Of a stretch of DNA of 64,000 nucleotides, positions 1-9,452 are shown piece by piece. The first letter of the stretch is position 1; every line of letters begins with the position of its first letter. Made by a program: the position numbers and the translations under genes. Source of the stretch: Bradyrhizobiaceae bacterium Ga0074131 (GTDB taxonomy: Bacteria > Pseudomonadota > Alphaproteobacteria > Rhizobiales > Xanthobacteraceae); the NCBI GenBank assembly GCA_001464035.1, contig LNEC01000019.1:310001-374000 (forward strand). Direction: 5' to 3'. Below the pieces are notes generated by a model that was given only the letters and a program-made list of their open reading frames with translations, was not told the origin of the DNA and made no database searches.

Positions 1-27
1 AATCTCCTGCTGTTCATTCGGCTGATG

Positions 28-879
28 CTATTTCACCAACAGCGTATTGCTGCGCGTCTTGCCGGTCTCGGCATAGCCTCGCGCGCGCATATCGGCAATG
101 CAGTCCCGGAGCCATTCGTTGCGTGACAGATGCTCGATCACGACCGCGCGCGGCCACAGCGATGACGGCGAATCCCTGAAGAAGCCGGTCAGCACGCGGT
201 CCTCGTAGCCCTCGACGTCGATCTTCAGGGCGTCGACCCGCGCCACCCCGGCCTCGGCCAGGATACGCTGCAACCGCAGCGCGGGCACCTTGAGGGCATG
301 GCCGGCGGGCTGGCCTGTGACGATATGGCTGGCGCCGAGATTGTCGCCGTCGGTCTCGATCAGCAACTCGCCGTCGGAAGGTCCCGCCGCCGCGGCCACC
401 AGCGTTACCTGGGTGTAGCCCGAAGCGGCTCGGTTGAATTCGAGCCGCGCATGCGTCACCGGATGCGGTTCGATCGCGATCACTCTGCCGCTCTCGCCGA
501 CGTGGCGCGCCAGCGCGAGGGCGTAGGTGCCGACATTGGCGCCGATATCGACGAACACGCCGCCTGTGGGAATGTGGGCGCGCAGAAAATCCAGTTCCTC
601 GAGATTGTAATCGGGATTGAACAGCGCGCCGCGCTCGGTGGCGCTGGCCTGGTGATAGAATCGGAACGAGGCGCCCTGATACTGCACGTCGAGCGGCCCG
701 GCGCGCAGCAGGGTGACCAGCCTCGAGAGCATCGGGCGGAATGCGCCGCGTTTCAGCCGGGAGCGCTGCGCCAGCGAAATGATCGCAGCCTGCGCGCCAT
801 TCGGCGCGAACGCCCCGAACGGCGCTGGAGTGGGATCGTTGGCCGCGGCGATGCCGGGTGGCAGTGGAGGAATCGTCAA
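28..879 (-). CDS. FkbM family SAM-dependent methyltransferase
   Basis: Class I methyltransferase of the FkbM family, which usually O-methylates sugars or small metabolites; the substrate here is unknown. The SAM-binding motif VDIGANVGTYALALA lies about halfway along, followed by an acidic strand end (AIEPHP) and the family motif LKIDVEGYE. The frame stays open to an ATG at 966, but the extra 29 codons cross DNA resembling a degenerate intergenic repeat (GTCGTCCCGGCGAAC). I therefore favour a TTG at 877-879, which has GAGGG about 6 nt upstream. This start gives 283 residues. The gene is last in the run ending addA-trxA but sits behind the trxA terminator. Function is confident at family level; the start is uncertain. 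Confidence 0.8.
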   Translation of the reverse strand: MTIPPLPPGIAAANDPTPAPFGAFAPNGAQAAIISLAQRSRLKRGAFRPMLSRLVTLLRAGPLDVQYQGASFRFYHQASATERGALFNPDYNLEELDFLRAHIPTGGVFVDIGANVGTYALALARHVGESGRVIAIEPHPVTHARLEFNRAASGYTQVTLVAAAAGPSDGELLIETDGDNLGASHIVTGQPAGHALKVPALRLQRILAEAGVARVDALKIDVEGYEDRVLTGFFRDSPSSLWPRAVVIEHLSRNEWLRDCIADMRARGYAETGKTRSNTLLVK

Positions 880-995
880 GAAGCCCTCGCGGACATATGC
901 GGAAGCGGCGCAGGGATAGCGAGTTTCAGGCAAATCTCCAACGGCTCTCGTCGTCCCGGCGAACACTGGGATCGACGTTCGAGCGTCGGACCACT

Positions 996-1023
996 AAAAA
1001 ACGGCCGGCAATGGGCCGGCCGT
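996..1023 (-). terminator. Rho-independent terminator of trxA
   Basis: Perfect 9-bp stem, ACGGCCGGC (1001-1009) with GCCGGCCGT (1015-1023). On the minus strand it is followed by a run of T (996-1000), 28 nt past the trxA stop. Confidence 0.85.
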
Positions 1024-1050
1024 CGTAACCAGATTGTCTTGGGACGCTGC

Positions 1051-1371
1051 TCAGACCGCGGCGGAGATCCACTGCTGCAGCTTCGCCTTCGGCGCGGCGC
1101 CGACCTGGCGAGAGGCCATCTCGCCGCCCTTGAAGATCATCAGCGTCGGGATCGACATCACGCCGTATTTCGACGCCGTCTTCGGGCTTTCGTCGACGTT
1201 CAGCTTCACGATCTTGACCTTGTCGCCCATCGCGCCGGAAATCTCGTCGAGCGCGGGCGCGATCATCCGGCAGGGGCCGCACCATTCGGCCCAGAAATCG
1301 ACCACCACCGGGCCGGTCGCCTTGAGCACTTCGGCTTCGAAATCGGCGTCAGAAACCTTGCCAACGGCCAT
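1051..1371 (-). CDS. trxA: Thioredoxin 1
   Basis: Cytosolic thioredoxin of 106 residues, the family's normal length. It contains the active-site motif WCGPCRM with flanking FWAEWCGPC and the cis-proline segment MSIPTLMIF. It reduces protein disulfides and supplies electrons to enzymes such as ribonucleotide reductase. The start at 1371 (MAVGKVSDADFE) matches the family and is preceded by an AGG-containing site; the frame upstream is open for 19 more codons but not conserved. It lies about 90 nt downstream of addA, an order seen in other alphaproteobacteria, and has its own strong terminator. Confidence 0.95.
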   Translation of the reverse strand: MAVGKVSDADFEAEVLKATGPVVVDFWAEWCGPCRMIAPALDEISGAMGDKVKIVKLNVDESPKTASKYGVMSIPTLMIFKGGEMASRQVGAAPKAKLQQWISAAV

Positions 1372-1459
1372 GGGAATACCTCGTTCGGGTTGGGAAAGAC
1401 GCGGCGAAAGAATCGCCGCCCGGATCATGCGATCAACCTATGAACGCGGTCTTGCCGGG

Positions 1460-4400
1460 TCAAGCTCGGTCATCCCCCTGGATAATGGCTGCCAGTTGCG
1501 CGTCCAGCGCAGGAGTGGAAATCTCCATTAACTCAGGGATTTCGGTCCAGAGCAGCGCTGCCCGGACCGGCAGCTGGGGATAAAGCTTCTGCAGGACCGC
1601 GCGGTAGAGCGCAAGCTGCCTGACATAGCCCGACGGCGCCCCTGCCCCCGCTGCCGGCGGGGCGTGATTCGTCTTGTAGTCGACGATCAGGACCTCGGTC
1701 GGGGTCGCCACCAGCCGGTCGATCTGTCCGGCGACCAGGGCAGGCGGCTGCCCCGGACGTTCCAGTCTGCCTGCGATCGAGACCTCGGCGCGGCTGCCGG
1801 GCGCGAATACCGGTGCAAAACGTGGATCATCGATCAGGACCAGCATGTTTTCAGCGAGCGCCGCACGGTCGTCCTCGGCCCAGTCGCCGGCGTTGCGGGC
1901 AAGATATCGCAGCGCCGCATGGCGGCGGTCCTCCGCCGCCATGCCGGGCAGGGATTGCAGCAGCCGGTGTACCAGGGTGCCGCGCAACAGCGCGCGCGCG
2001 CGCTGCTTGAGCGATTCGCCGGTCCTGATGGGCTGACTCTCGTCGGCGGCGGGATCGGAAGGGCGCAGCCGGCGTTCGATGATTTGCCCCGACGTATCCG
2101 GGGTGTGCAGCCATTCCGGCAGCGGCGGATGCGCGACTGCCGCAACGTCGAGAGTAACGTCAGTCTCGGACGTTACGTCTTCCGCCCGCCGGTAACTTTT
2201 CACCACGCCATCGCCGGCCGGGATTTCCTGGAAAGCCAGGTCCGAATTCTCAAGGCCTCGCTTGACCAGATCGTACCAGGAATTCTCGCGGACGCTGTTC
2301 CTGTTGCCGGGCTTGCAGCCGGCGATGACCAGCCGATCGGCTGCGCGTGTCATCGCCACATAAAGCAGGCGGCGATATTCGTGCTCGGTCTCCTCCAGCA
2401 TCTTGTTTCGCGCGTTGGCCACGCAAAGGGGATCGTCCCCCTTGCGTCCGGCCCAGACCACGACCTTGTCTCCGTTTCCCTGCGGCAAATGAACAAGGCG
2501 AAGGCGCTGGGTGTCCGATGGCGACGTCGTGGTGTCGGCCATGATCACCACGGGAGCTTCCAGACCCTTCGCACCGTGCACGGTCATGACGCGAACCTCG
2601 TCGCGCGAGATTTCCATGTCGCGCTTTACCTCGGTGTCGGCGGCGCGCAGCCAGGCCATGAAACCCTGTAGCGAGGCCGGCGCCTTCCTCTCGTAGGACA
2701 GCGCCAGTTCGAGGAATTCGTCGAGCGCATCGTTAGCTTCGCGTCCGAGCCGGCGCAGGATGCGCGCCCGGCCATTGTCCCCACCGAGCAGCCAGGCATA
2801 GAAGGCAAACGGCGTCTCGGTGCGAAAGCGCCGCTCGTACTCGGCGATTCGGTCGAGCGCATCCCTGAATCTGCCGCTCTCGGCGGCGTAAGCGGTCAGC
2901 GCGTCGCGCAGCGATCCCCTGCGATTGAAGGCGAGCGTGAACAGCTCGTCCTCGGTGAGGTTGAACAACGGGCTCTTCAACGCGACAGCGAGCGCGAGAT
3001 CGTCCTGCGGCAGCAGCAGGGCGTCGGCGAGATTCATCAGATCGATGATCGCAATGTGTTCGGTCAATTTCAGCCGGTCGGCGCCAGCCACGGGAATGCC
3101 GGCGTGCTTGAGCGCCTGGATGACGGCGTCGAACAGGTTGCCACGCCGGCGCACCAGCACCAGCACGTCGCCATAGGCAAGGCGGCGGCGGTTGCCGAGG
3201 CGCCCGGTCATGGTGCCATCAGTGACGAGCCGTCTGATCTCGGTCTGGACGCGTTTCGACAGTTTGACCTCGGCGCTCGTCACTGGCACGCCGTCGAACG
3301 GCGCGCGCCAACCCTCGATATCCTGCTTGTCGTCGGCGACCGCAAGCTCCCAGAGGTCGATCTGGCTCGGACCGGCATCGGGCAGCGCCTCATGCAGGGG
3401 ATAGGCTTTTTCAGCGTGGATGCTGCGGTAGATCGTCTCGTCGCGAAACACATGATCGACGGATCTCAGGATCGCCTGTCCCGACCGGAATGAATAGGTA
3501 AACGGGATGGACTCGAACCTCAGGTCGGCGTCTTCGAATCTCTTCTTCAGTTCCCACCGGCGAGCATCGAATTCCCGCGGCGCTGCGCCCTGAAAGGAGA
3601 AAATGGACTGCTTCTCGTCGCCGACCGCGAACATCGTGCGCATCACGCCGTCGCGCGCTCCTGCGCCAGTGGTGAATTCCGAGATGATATGCGCGATGAT
3701 GTCCCATTGCCGGGGACTGGTATCCTGTGCCTCGTCGAGAAGCACATGATCGACGCCGCGGTCGAGCTTGTAGTGCACCCAGGCCGACGCGCCGCGGGCG
3801 AGCAGGGCCAGCGTCTTGTCGATCAGATCGTCATAGTCAAGCAGCCCACGTTCCCGCTTCTCGCGGCGATAGTTCGCGGCAACCGCGATCGCGATATGCA
3901 GCAAGGCTTCGGTGCGGTCGCGGGTCGTGACGGCGCGGCGCTTTTCGATCAGAGGCGGAAGACGGTCGATTTCGGCGTCGAACCGGCTGCCAAGATCGGC
4001 ATTCTTCTTTCGAAAGCTGTTGGTCACCACCGAAGCGCGCGGCGTCTTGGCGTCGGTCAGTAACACGCCGAGATACTCGTCAACCTGAGCGGTGTCTGTC
4101 GCGCGCATCGCCTCGGCGAAACGTGCGGCCTGCGTCTGGTCGGCATTGCTGCTCGCGGCGAGCGCGGCGGCGGCGCGCTGCCAAAACGACCGGGGCAAAT
4201 TCGGGCCGTCGACGATCTCGCGGTCGACGTCGTCCAGACGATCACCGATCTCGATTCCGAGCGCTGCCGATACCTGCCGCACCGCGGCGTCAGCGCCGCC
4301 TGCCGCGTCGGTCCAGGCCATGAAATGATCGCGGCTGAGGCATGCTTCGCGCACGACATCCTTGAAGGTAACGTCGGCTGCGCTCGCCATCGCGGCCAGC

Positions 4401-4948
4401 AGCGCGCGCCCGATCGCGCTGTCGGGAGCCCGCGAGGCATCGAGCATCACGGCGAGGCTGGCGCGCTCCATCATCTCGGTCTGGTCGCGGTCGTCGAGCA
4501 CGGTGAAGCGAGCCGGTACGTCGGCTTCGAACGGGAATTGCTGCAACAGGCGGGTGCACAGTGCGTGAATGGTCTGAACCTTGAGCCCGCCCGGCGTCTC
4601 CAGCGCGGAGGCAAAGAGTTCGCGTGCCGATTTGCGCAGTTCCGCGGTCGAGTGCGCGATGCCGGCGCTGCGGATCGCGGCGTCGAGTGCATCGTCGTCG
4701 AGCGTTACCCAGTGGCCGAGCGTCGTGAACACGCGCTCGGCCATGTTGGCGGCCGCTGCCTTGGTGAAGGTGAGGCACAGGATCTTTTCCGGCGGCACGC
4801 CGGCGAGCAGCAGGCGGATCACGCGCTGCACCAGCACATGCGTCTTGCCGGAGCCGGCGTTGGCCGACACAAACGCGGATGCCGCGGGATCGGATGCGCG
4901 GGCCTGCGCGTCACGGACGGGCGGAGGAATGATGCGTGGAGCCTTCAC
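1460..4948 (-). CDS. addA: Double-strand break repair helicase-nuclease AddA
   Basis: Catalytic helicase-nuclease subunit of AddAB, the alphaproteobacterial counterpart of RecBCD, which resects double-strand ends for RecA. About 1162 residues. Near the N terminus is the UvrD-type Walker A motif ANAGSGKTHVLV; motif II appears as LLDEAQDTSP and motif III/IV as VGDEKQSIFSFQGA. The C-terminal RecB-type nuclease has the diagnostic GQIDRL and VDYKTNH segments. I choose GTG at 4946-4948 because it forms a GTGA overlap with the addB stop; the open frame continues a few codons upstream (arginine-rich) into addB. Translational coupling with addB fits the obligate complex. Confidence 0.95.
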   Translation of the reverse strand: MKAPRIIPPPVRDAQARASDPAASAFVSANAGSGKTHVLVQRVIRLLLAGVPPEKILCLTFTKAAAANMAERVFTTLGHWVTLDDDALDAAIRSAGIAHSTAELRKSARELFASALETPGGLKVQTIHALCTRLLQQFPFEADVPARFTVLDDRDQTEMMERASLAVMLDASRAPDSAIGRALLAAMASAADVTFKDVVREACLSRDHFMAWTDAAGGADAAVRQVSAALGIEIGDRLDDVDREIVDGPNLPRSFWQRAAAALAASSNADQTQAARFAEAMRATDTAQVDEYLGVLLTDAKTPRASVVTNSFRKKNADLGSRFDAEIDRLPPLIEKRRAVTTRDRTEALLHIAIAVAANYRREKRERGLLDYDDLIDKTLALLARGASAWVHYKLDRGVDHVLLDEAQDTSPRQWDIIAHIISEFTTGAGARDGVMRTMFAVGDEKQSIFSFQGAAPREFDARRWELKKRFEDADLRFESIPFTYSFRSGQAILRSVDHVFRDETIYRSIHAEKAYPLHEALPDAGPSQIDLWELAVADDKQDIEGWRAPFDGVPVTSAEVKLSKRVQTEIRRLVTDGTMTGRLGNRRRLAYGDVLVLVRRRGNLFDAVIQALKHAGIPVAGADRLKLTEHIAIIDLMNLADALLLPQDDLALAVALKSPLFNLTEDELFTLAFNRRGSLRDALTAYAAESGRFRDALDRIAEYERRFRTETPFAFYAWLLGGDNGRARILRRLGREANDALDEFLELALSYERKAPASLQGFMAWLRAADTEVKRDMEISRDEVRVMTVHGAKGLEAPVVIMADTTTSPSDTQRLRLVHLPQGNGDKVVVWAGRKGDDPLCVANARNKMLEETEHEYRRLLYVAMTRAADRLVIAGCKPGNRNSVRENSWYDLVKRGLENSDLAFQEIPAGDGVVKSYRRAEDVTSETDVTLDVAAVAHPPLPEWLHTPDTSGQIIERRLRPSDPAADESQPIRTGESLKQRARALLRGTLVHRLLQSLPGMAAEDRRHAALRYLARNAGDWAEDDRAALAENMLVLIDDPRFAPVFAPGSRAEVSIAGRLERPGQPPALVAGQIDRLVATPTEVLIVDYKTNHAPPAAGAGAPSGYVRQLALYRAVLQKLYPQLPVRAALLWTEIPELMEISTPALDAQLAAIIQGDDRA

Positions 4949-7900
4949 CACTCCTCCAGTGCGACGCCGCCGGCGGCGGACCATTCCTTGACGCGGGCGA
5001 GGTTGTCATAATCACCGTAGCGGGCAGTCCACATCGACAGGACCAGCGATCGATACGGCTCGTCCGGGTTCTCGAACCTGCGGATCAGTGCTTCGAGCTG
5101 CGCCCGCGCATAGTCGGCCGCATCATCGGGCAGCTGTGGCGTGTCGTTTTGCTTGATCTTCAAATCCACCGTCTTGTGCTCGCCCGGCGGATTGTTGCCG
5201 CTCAATCTGACATAGGCGAGTTCGGAGACGGAGGCCCCCGCATCGATATCGGCGAATCCGCCCTCACGGAGGATCGCTGCCTCCAGCGTGAGCTGCGGCG
5301 ACAATCCCATCCGCACCTGCTTTCCGGTCGGCGGCTGCCCGGTCTTGTAATCGAGTATGGTGTAGCCGCCGTCGCCGTGGTGTTCGATCCGGTCGGCGCG
5401 CGCGGAGAGCGTGAATATCCTGGCATTGTCGAGGGGAATCTTGATTTCTCCCCTGATCTCGGCGGCGATAGCGGTGATGTCGCCGCGGCGCGCTGCCTCC
5501 CATTCGGCGAACCAGCCTGCGATCCGCTTGAAGCGCGGCCACCACAGCGCACGGGCCTCCGGCTTCTCCATCAGCGGCGCGAAATGCTTTTCGCCGATAC
5601 GGCGCAACACCCCCACGGTATCGTCGGGCAGGGCTTTTGCGTATTCCCTGGTGAATTCGCCAAGCGATTCATGAATCGCAGAGCCGCGATCGGCCGCTGA
5701 CAGCGGCATGTCCACGGGATCCAGCGGGCTGAGCTTGAGAATATGGCGGGCATAGATCGTGTAGGGATCGCGCAGCCAGTCCTCGATGGCGGTGACGGAG
5801 AGCCCGGTCGGGCGCGTCTCGCGCGGCGGTCGGGGCTTCGGCTGCTCCACCGGCTTGACCTCGGCAGGCTGATCGATCGCGCCCGCGTAACGAATGTATT
5901 TGTCACCAGCCGCCTGCGCCGCCTTCCAGCGCTCCTCGCCCGCGACGGCTTCCAGCCGGTGCAGGAAGCGCGAGGCGACTGCCGGAGCACCGCCGACCTT
6001 GGCCGAATGGGTGAGGATCACGTCCTCATGGCCGAGCAGCTGAGCGAAGTCGTGCGCGGAAAGGCCAATGCGCCGCTCCGGCAGGTCGAGACCGAGTTCA
6101 TGACGCATCGGCCGGCTCAGCCAGGGATCCACGCGCGGCGCCGGTGGCCACACGGTTTCCACCAGTCCGCCCAGGATGACGCGGTCGGTTTCCGTAAGCC
6201 GCGCTTCCAGTTGGCCGAAGATATGCAGTTGTGCGCCCGGCAACTCCCGTCGTCGCACCAGACGGTCGGCAAAGGCGGCCTGGAATACCTCGGCATAGTC
6301 GTCGGTCTCGACCATCAGGCCGATCTTCTCCTGCCGGCCGAGCAAATCGTCGAAGGCGGAGGCGAGCACGAGCCCGTCCGGCCCCTCGAATGCCGTGGCC
6401 ACACCGCGCTCGTCGGCGGAGAGATTCTCCAGCGTCTCGCGGTGGCGCTGCGCGAGTTCGGCGAAATCATGCGGTCTGGAGCTGGGAAAGGCTTCCAGCG
6501 GCGCGAGCGCCTTGCGGAGCGCGGCAATCAGCGATTGCGCCTGGTCGAGTTCGTGGTCTTTCAGCCGAGCGCGCGGCTCGGCATGGTGCAGCGATGAGGT
6601 TTCGCCGCTGCGCAGCTTGCGCAATTCATCGCGGAACCGCGCGAAATCGGCGGCCAAACCGTTGCTGCCGGCCTGTGGCCGCGTGCCGCGCAGCAGCGAA
6701 AGCTCGAGCACTTCGATGCCGCACGTCAACGCGCCATGCATGCCGCCGAGCCGGAACATCGGATGCTTGAGCAGCGCCAGCAATGTTGGCGGCTCCAATC
6801 CCCTGGTGGCGGCTTCCGCCGCCAGCCGGGCGAAGATGCCGGCCGGCGTTTCCATCAACGCGTCGCCGCCGGAGTCGTTGAATTCGAGTTTCCAGCGGCC
6901 GAGCGCTGCCGTCACCCGCCGCGCGAGCGCGCGGTCCGGCGTCACCAGCGCCACGGACTTGTTCAGATGCCGCGCTTCTCGCATCGCAACCGCTATGGCC
7001 AGCGCCTCCATCTCCTGATTGGGCGCCTCGACCACCGCGAGCTTGTCCATGCCGGCTGCGATCTGCGCGGCGATATCCAGCCGCTTCAACCGATCGTGCC
7101 ATTCTGCGGTGGCATTCGACGGCCGCATCGTCTCGGATGCGAGCACCTCGCGGCCGCCCTGTGCAGGCTTTCCGAGAATTCCGACGTCGCCGCGTTTGAT
7201 GCCGAAGCGCGACAGCAGCGCGTGCATCGCATGTTGCGGATGGTTGGAAGCGGGCGGCGTCGCGAAGGCGCCTTTGGCATCCGTGACGCCGCCGATCGAT
7301 CGCCAGGCGTCGTCATCGAGGTCGGTATCAAGGCCCGGTAGCACCACCGCGCCGTGCGGCAGCCTGGCCACCGCCTGCAGGAATTTCGCCGTTGACGGCA
7401 TCGATCCGGTGGAGCCCGCGGCGATCACGGGGCCGTCGGAATGTCTTGTCAGGCGCTCAGCTTCAGCATCGATCAAAAGGTCGCGCCGCGCGGCGGGCTC
7501 GATCCTGTTGGTTTCGGCAAGGAAGGCCGGCCAGAACTCGCGGGCGATCTTCAGGAAATCCAGCGTGTGTTGCCAGTATTTGTCGAAGCGATCGGGCACG
7601 AGACCGTCAAGCGCGCTCCAGTCGGCGCCGCGCGTCACCATGTCGTCGATCAGCCGCGCAAGGTCGCCGGCCAGTGCAAGCGTGGAGGCCGGGCCGCCGA
7701 CCACCAGCGGTGACAGCGCCGGACGCTTGGCCCAGGCGGCGACAAGGCGCGCCAGCGCCAGCCGACGCTCCAACTCACCAAGTTTCGGCGGGATGTCGAG
7801 TGGCGCGATGCCGCCGGGTTCGCCGTCCCGTGCGAACGCCAGCTCGTCCTCGTCGATGTCGCCGAGCGCCACGATGCGCGGCAGCACCACCGCGTCGGTC

Positions 7901-8088
7901 TTCAGCTCGTCGAGAAAGATTCCCCGCGCCATCCGTCCGGCGCGCAGGGTCGGCAGATAGAGCGTCGCCTGCGCCAGCCGTGCCGGATCGGTGCGCGCCT
8001 CGAAGCCATCGACCAGCCTGCCATCGACCAAGGCGGCGATGACGGTGCGCAGGAACGGCGCAGAGATTGGGACGCTGAAAACGCGCAT
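4945..8088 (-). CDS. addB: Double-strand break repair protein AddB
   Basis: Second subunit of AddAB, 1047 residues, alphaproteobacterial subtype. The N-terminal helicase-like half lacks an obvious Walker A (the region reads LPTLRAGRMARGIFLDE). The C-terminal PD-(D/E)XK nuclease starts around SVTAIEDWLRDPY and has the motif SARADRIE followed by ILDYKTGQ. I see no cysteine in the WLRDPY segment, unlike Firmicute AddB, whose nuclease is stapled by an Fe-S cluster. The ATG at 8088 is the natural start. The gene overlaps addA by 4 nt. Confidence 0.94.
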   Translation of the reverse strand: MRVFSVPISAPFLRTVIAALVDGRLVDGFEARTDPARLAQATLYLPTLRAGRMARGIFLDELKTDAVVLPRIVALGDIDEDELAFARDGEPGGIAPLDIPPKLGELERRLALARLVAAWAKRPALSPLVVGGPASTLALAGDLARLIDDMVTRGADWSALDGLVPDRFDKYWQHTLDFLKIAREFWPAFLAETNRIEPAARRDLLIDAEAERLTRHSDGPVIAAGSTGSMPSTAKFLQAVARLPHGAVVLPGLDTDLDDDAWRSIGGVTDAKGAFATPPASNHPQHAMHALLSRFGIKRGDVGILGKPAQGGREVLASETMRPSNATAEWHDRLKRLDIAAQIAAGMDKLAVVEAPNQEMEALAIAVAMREARHLNKSVALVTPDRALARRVTAALGRWKLEFNDSGGDALMETPAGIFARLAAEAATRGLEPPTLLALLKHPMFRLGGMHGALTCGIEVLELSLLRGTRPQAGSNGLAADFARFRDELRKLRSGETSSLHHAEPRARLKDHELDQAQSLIAALRKALAPLEAFPSSRPHDFAELAQRHRETLENLSADERGVATAFEGPDGLVLASAFDDLLGRQEKIGLMVETDDYAEVFQAAFADRLVRRRELPGAQLHIFGQLEARLTETDRVILGGLVETVWPPAPRVDPWLSRPMRHELGLDLPERRIGLSAHDFAQLLGHEDVILTHSAKVGGAPAVASRFLHRLEAVAGEERWKAAQAAGDKYIRYAGAIDQPAEVKPVEQPKPRPPRETRPTGLSVTAIEDWLRDPYTIYARHILKLSPLDPVDMPLSAADRGSAIHESLGEFTREYAKALPDDTVGVLRRIGEKHFAPLMEKPEARALWWPRFKRIAGWFAEWEAARRGDITAIAAEIRGEIKIPLDNARIFTLSARADRIEHHGDGGYTILDYKTGQPPTGKQVRMGLSPQLTLEAAILREGGFADIDAGASVSELAYVRLSGNNPPGEHKTVDLKIKQNDTPQLPDDAADYARAQLEALIRRFENPDEPYRSLVLSMWTARYGDYDNLARVKEWSAAGGVALEEW

Positions 8089-8207
8089 GAGCTGCCTGAT
8101 TCGGGATCAGGCTGCATCATGGCATGGGCATATTTGGGGAGCGATTCATTATTCAGTGCGTAGCCGCCGCGATCGTCACGACGACCGTGCCGATGCCGCG
8201 TCGTGCC

Positions 8208-8930
8208 TTACGCGACGCTGGCGAGGAAGGCTCGTTCCGCCGCGTGCACCGCGTCCGGGGTTCCGACATGCATCCAGACGCCGTCCAGCCGCAGGCCGAA
8301 CAGCCGCTCCTGCTCGTTGGCGCGGTCGAACATCCTGGTCAGCGAAAATTCGCCCGACGGCGCGCCGGCGAACAGCGCCGGAGACATGATCGCAGCTCCG
8401 GCATAGACGAACGGAACCACCTGATGTTCCCGCCGCTTGCGCAGCGCGCCGTCCGGCAACATGGAGTAGTCGCCGCGGCCGCCATAACCGATGCTGGTCG
8501 CGGTCGGCGCCATCAGCAGCAGGATATCCATCTGCGCGGGGTCGAAGGTCTCCGCCAGCCGCGCCAGGTTCGGCCGCACGCCATCGATCCACAGGGTGTC
8601 GGCATTGACGTGGAAAAACGGGGCGTTGCCGAGCAGGGGCAGCGCCTTGACGACGCCGCCACCGGTGCCGAGCACCTGGTCACGCTCGTCCGAAATGATC
8701 ACGCGGGGCCTGGTCCGCCCCCTGGTGTGGTCGATGATCTGGTCGGGCAGATAGTGCACATTGACGATGGCCTCGGCGACGCCGGCCTCGCCGAGCTTGT
8801 CCAGCACATGATCGAGCAAGGTGCTGCCTGCGACCCGCACCAGCGGCTTGGGCATCGTGTCGGTCAGGGGACGCATGCGCACGCCGAGACCGGCGGCGAG
8901 GACCATGGCTCTAGTGGGCTCGACGGACAT
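8208..8930 (-). CDS. murU: Nucleotidyltransferase, MurU-like (MurNAc-1-phosphate uridylyltransferase)
   Basis: Sugar-phosphate nucleotidyltransferase of 240 residues. The signature MVLAAGLGVRMRPLTDTMPKPL at residues 9-30 is the GxGxRxxPLT...PKP loop, and NADTLW matches the metal-binding strand. In the MurNAc recycling pathway MurU makes UDP-MurNAc from MurNAc-1-phosphate, the product of the kinase AmgK. An AmgK-like domain is encoded two genes upstream on the same strand, which supports MurU over other sugar specificities. This assignment rests on context and motif, not on a visible specificity residue. A PilZ gene lies between the two enzymes. Confidence 0.8.
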   Translation of the reverse strand: MSVEPTRAMVLAAGLGVRMRPLTDTMPKPLVRVAGSTLLDHVLDKLGEAGVAEAIVNVHYLPDQIIDHTRGRTRPRVIISDERDQVLGTGGGVVKALPLLGNAPFFHVNADTLWIDGVRPNLARLAETFDPAQMDILLLMAPTATSIGYGGRGDYSMLPDGALRKRREHQVVPFVYAGAAIMSPALFAGAPSGEFSLTRMFDRANEQERLFGLRLDGVWMHVGTPDAVHAAERAFLASVA

Positions 8931-9043
8931 ATCAGGAGATTTCCAGAACGGTTGATTGTGCAGTGATCATATCACGGCGATTCGCGCCGCGCATGGATGA
9001 TGACGCGATAGTCGTCCGACATGACGGCCATACGACGACACGC

Positions 9044-9361
9044 TCAGGCTTCGGCCGCTTGTGCGCGCCGGGCGGTTTTTTTTCGCTTGTCGCCCTGTTT
9101 GAGGAAATTGACGCCGATCTGGTCGCCATTGACCCAGGAGAGCTCGCAGCGGCGGTAGGCCAGACCGGTGGACGACAGCAGCAGGAAAAATTCCTTGAGG
9201 TGCAACCCCTCGACCGAGCCTTCAACCGTGAGCTTGGCGCCGGTTTCAGAAATGTCTTCCATCGTGCATTCGCGCCGCCAGGTGCCGTCGATGCCCATCA
9301 TATGCGCGGGAATGCCCCGTTCGAATGTGACGCGCTCGCCCTTGCGCCGCTCCGTTGCCAT
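9044..9361 (-). CDS. PilZ domain protein (probable c-di-GMP receptor)
   Basis: Small 105-residue single-domain PilZ protein. Both c-di-GMP motifs are present: RxxxR as RKGER near residues 6-10, and D-x-S-x-x-G as DISETG around residues 36-41. PilZ proteins couple cyclic di-GMP levels to envelope, motility or enzyme activity; the partner here is not evident. The C terminus is basic (KQGDKRKKTARR). The start at 9361 (MATERRKGER) is the family-typical one. It lies between tsaE-amgK and murU on the same strand. Confidence 0.88.
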   Translation of the reverse strand: MATERRKGERVTFERGIPAHMMGIDGTWRRECTMEDISETGAKLTVEGSVEGLHLKEFFLLLSSTGLAYRRCELSWVNGDQIGVNFLKQGDKRKKTARRAQAAEA

Positions 9362-9452
9362 TGATGTGCTCCTGCCAACAGCCGCCGCATCCGCTGTTTC
9401 GGCGGCGCGGTCCGCGCGCAGATTACGGCGGAGTTGGCTAACATCCGGTAAA